From contig JAICMO010000015.1 in assembly GCA_025929185.1 (NCBI GenBank), positions 1-33,332 on the forward strand: a stretch of DNA of 33,332 nucleotides, in the 5' to 3' direction. The notes beneath the pieces were generated by a model. It had not been told where the DNA came from, ran no database searches, and saw only the letters and a program-made list of their open reading frames with translations. Position 1 is the stretch's first letter, and the number at the start of each line of letters is the position of its first letter. Origin of the DNA: Pseudolabrys sp. (lineage in GTDB: Bacteria > Pseudomonadota > Alphaproteobacteria > Rhizobiales > Xanthobacteraceae). The position numbers were made by a program, and so were the translations under genes. This document shows, piece after piece, positions 32,464 to 33,332 of this stretch.

Positions 32464-32488
32464 AACAGGCGGGCGCGGGAATTGTTCC
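32464..32488 (-). promoter_or_regulatory. Near-consensus EcfG promoter
   Basis: On the minus strand GGAAC (complement of 32484-32488), a 16-nt spacer and TGTT (complement of 32464-32467) differ from the consensus only at the first base of CGTT. Transcription would begin near 32457, about 75 nt before the ATG at 32382. Confidence 0.5.
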
Positions 32489-32534
32489 CGTGCGCCGCGG
32501 CGTGATGCAGCCGGTTGCAGGGGCAGCGAGACGC

Positions 32535-32993
32535 TCACGCCCGCTCGACTCGCGCCGCGTAGCAACCTGCTGCGGCGAAATGGATGTGCAGGTATTGCGC
32601 GCGCGGATCGGCGAACTGCCGTTCGAACGCTTCTTCGAGTCTGGTGCCTTCAACCAATTCGCAGGCCGTCATCATCGCCTTGTCATCGAACGCCCGCACA
32701 GCAAGCGTGCGCGTGCGCAATTGCTCCGGAACGGCGCCAACGGCGTCGAAGGTTTCCTCATTCTCGCGTACGTAGATCGCAAAGCGCATGCGGTAGGGCG
32801 AGGCGACCGCGTGATGCTCGTAATTGACCAGGATGAGTTCGTCTCCCGGCTTCGCATCGGTGAGGCTGACGCGGCAAGGACTGGGGCCTTGGGCGATCTG
32901 CCGTACGGCACCGAGCGTTCCGAGCTCGGCATCCGAAAGCGTGAAAAGGTGCGTAAACTGTTTGGCCTCAAGGCCGCGAATGCGGAAATTCAT
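32535..32993 (-). CDS. DUF1203 family protein
   Basis: This 152-residue protein is of the DUF1203 family, function unknown. Features include FTHLFTLSDAELGTLGAVRQ, CRVSLTDAKPGDELILVNYEHHAVASPYRM, and YLHIHFAAAGCYAARV near the C-terminus; the histidines and cysteine there may form a metal or active site. The ATG at 32993 (MNFRIRG) has GGAG 7 bp upstream; an in-frame start at 33023 would add ten residues. It is the leftward neighbour of a BrnA-like gene, from which it diverges. Confidence 0.9.
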   Translation of the reverse strand: MNFRIRGLEAKQFTHLFTLSDAELGTLGAVRQIAQGPSPCRVSLTDAKPGDELILVNYEHHAVASPYRMRFAIYVRENEETFDAVGAVPEQLRTRTLAVRAFDDKAMMTACELVEGTRLEEAFERQFADPRAQYLHIHFAAAGCYAARVERA

Positions 32994-33090
32994 GTTGTTC
33001 TCCATCTCTGTTAAAGAGGACATGGCGACGCGGGTGGCGCGAAACCACCCGTTTCCCGGCTACAATTGACCGGCAACGGAAAGGCACGTT

Positions 33091-33315
33091 ATGCCACGAC
33101 GACCGATAGGCGACTCCCGCTCCGAAGCCGAGAAGGCCTTCAAGGCCGCGACAACCAGACCGGTGGCGGCGCCGCCGCAAGCGCCGGCTATTCCGGGCGC
33201 CAGGGAGACGGTGTCGCTGCGGATCGATCGCGACGTGCTCGATTTCTTTCAGGAAGACGGCCCCGGCTGGCAGGACCGCATCAACGCGGCGCTGCGAAAA
33301 GCAGCGGGAAAGTAA
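33091..33315 (+). CDS. Solitary BrnA-like antitoxin
   Basis: This 74-residue protein matches the C-terminal pattern of BrnA antitoxins (VSLRIDRDVLDFFQEDGPGWQDRINAALRK), a ribbon-helix-helix-type DNA-binding domain. The N-terminal half is basic and proline-rich. BrnA normally follows its toxin gene brnT in one operon. Here nothing BrnT-like precedes it on the same strand: the upstream gene is DUF1203 on the other strand. It may be a lone regulator, or its partner may lie beyond the right edge in reverse order. GGAAAGG precedes the ATG. Confidence 0.85.
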   Translation: MPRRPIGDSRSEAEKAFKAATTRPVAAPPQAPAIPGARETVSLRIDRDVLDFFQEDGPGWQDRINAALRKAAGK

Positions 33316-33332
33316 TTCAGCCCGGCTGCCAA

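Overview
The window looks like chromosomal DNA of an alphaproteobacterium of the Hyphomicrobiales (Rhizobiales), near the Bradyrhizobium/Rhodopseudomonas/Xanthobacteraceae group. This rests on the high GC content and codon use, a Bug/TctC-type receptor, typical rhizobial small families (DUF1488, DUF930, DUF2188, DUF1203, the SFPASDPP small protein), promoters matching the alphaproteobacterial general-stress sigma factor EcfG, and many palindromic intergenic repeats. No tRNA, rRNA, CRISPR array, transposase or prophage gene was seen.

Region 1 (1-6.5 kb): the last codons of an upstream gene, a composite repeat, then a probable two-gene unit. It holds an unknown exported protein and a 1784-residue RTX protein with a FrpC-like central region and a type I secretion tail. 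This DNA looks less GC-rich than the rest, and no secretion genes are present.

Region 2 (6.6-17.1 kb): a catabolic island. An IclR regulator with a candidate operator, a zinc alcohol dehydrogenase and an orphan tripartite-tricarboxylate receptor point right. A left-pointing set (cyclase, cupin, SDR, 3-hydroxyacyl-CoA dehydrogenase, amidohydrolase) diverges from a gamma-resorcylate-decarboxylase-like gene, followed by a D-2-hydroxyacid dehydrogenase. The set suggests uptake and stepwise oxidation or decarboxylation of an aromatic or cyclic acid; the substrate cannot be read from sequence.

Region 3 (17.1-23.6 kb): a small unknown gene, the ABC-F translation factor ettA, a decayed duplicate of the ettA 3' end, a DUF4239 membrane protein and an unusually long amidase-signature enzyme, separated by repeat-packed spacers.

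Region 4 (23.6-33.3 kb): mostly small envelope or stress-type genes. They include two overlapping very short ORFs, DUF1488, a lytic transglycosylase, two glycine-zipper paralogues, DUF930, a VOC protein, DUF2188, a PEBP-like protein, a PAS-HisKA_2 histidine kinase, DUF1203 and a solitary BrnA-like antitoxin. Three perfect EcfG promoters (one lies in region 2) and one near match stand before small genes.

The least explained layer is the intergenic repeats. At least three sequence families share one layout: GTCA...TGAC ends, outer arms, hairpin, inner arms, hairpin. They show base-pair covariation, and in some copies extra hairpin modules sit inside a loop.
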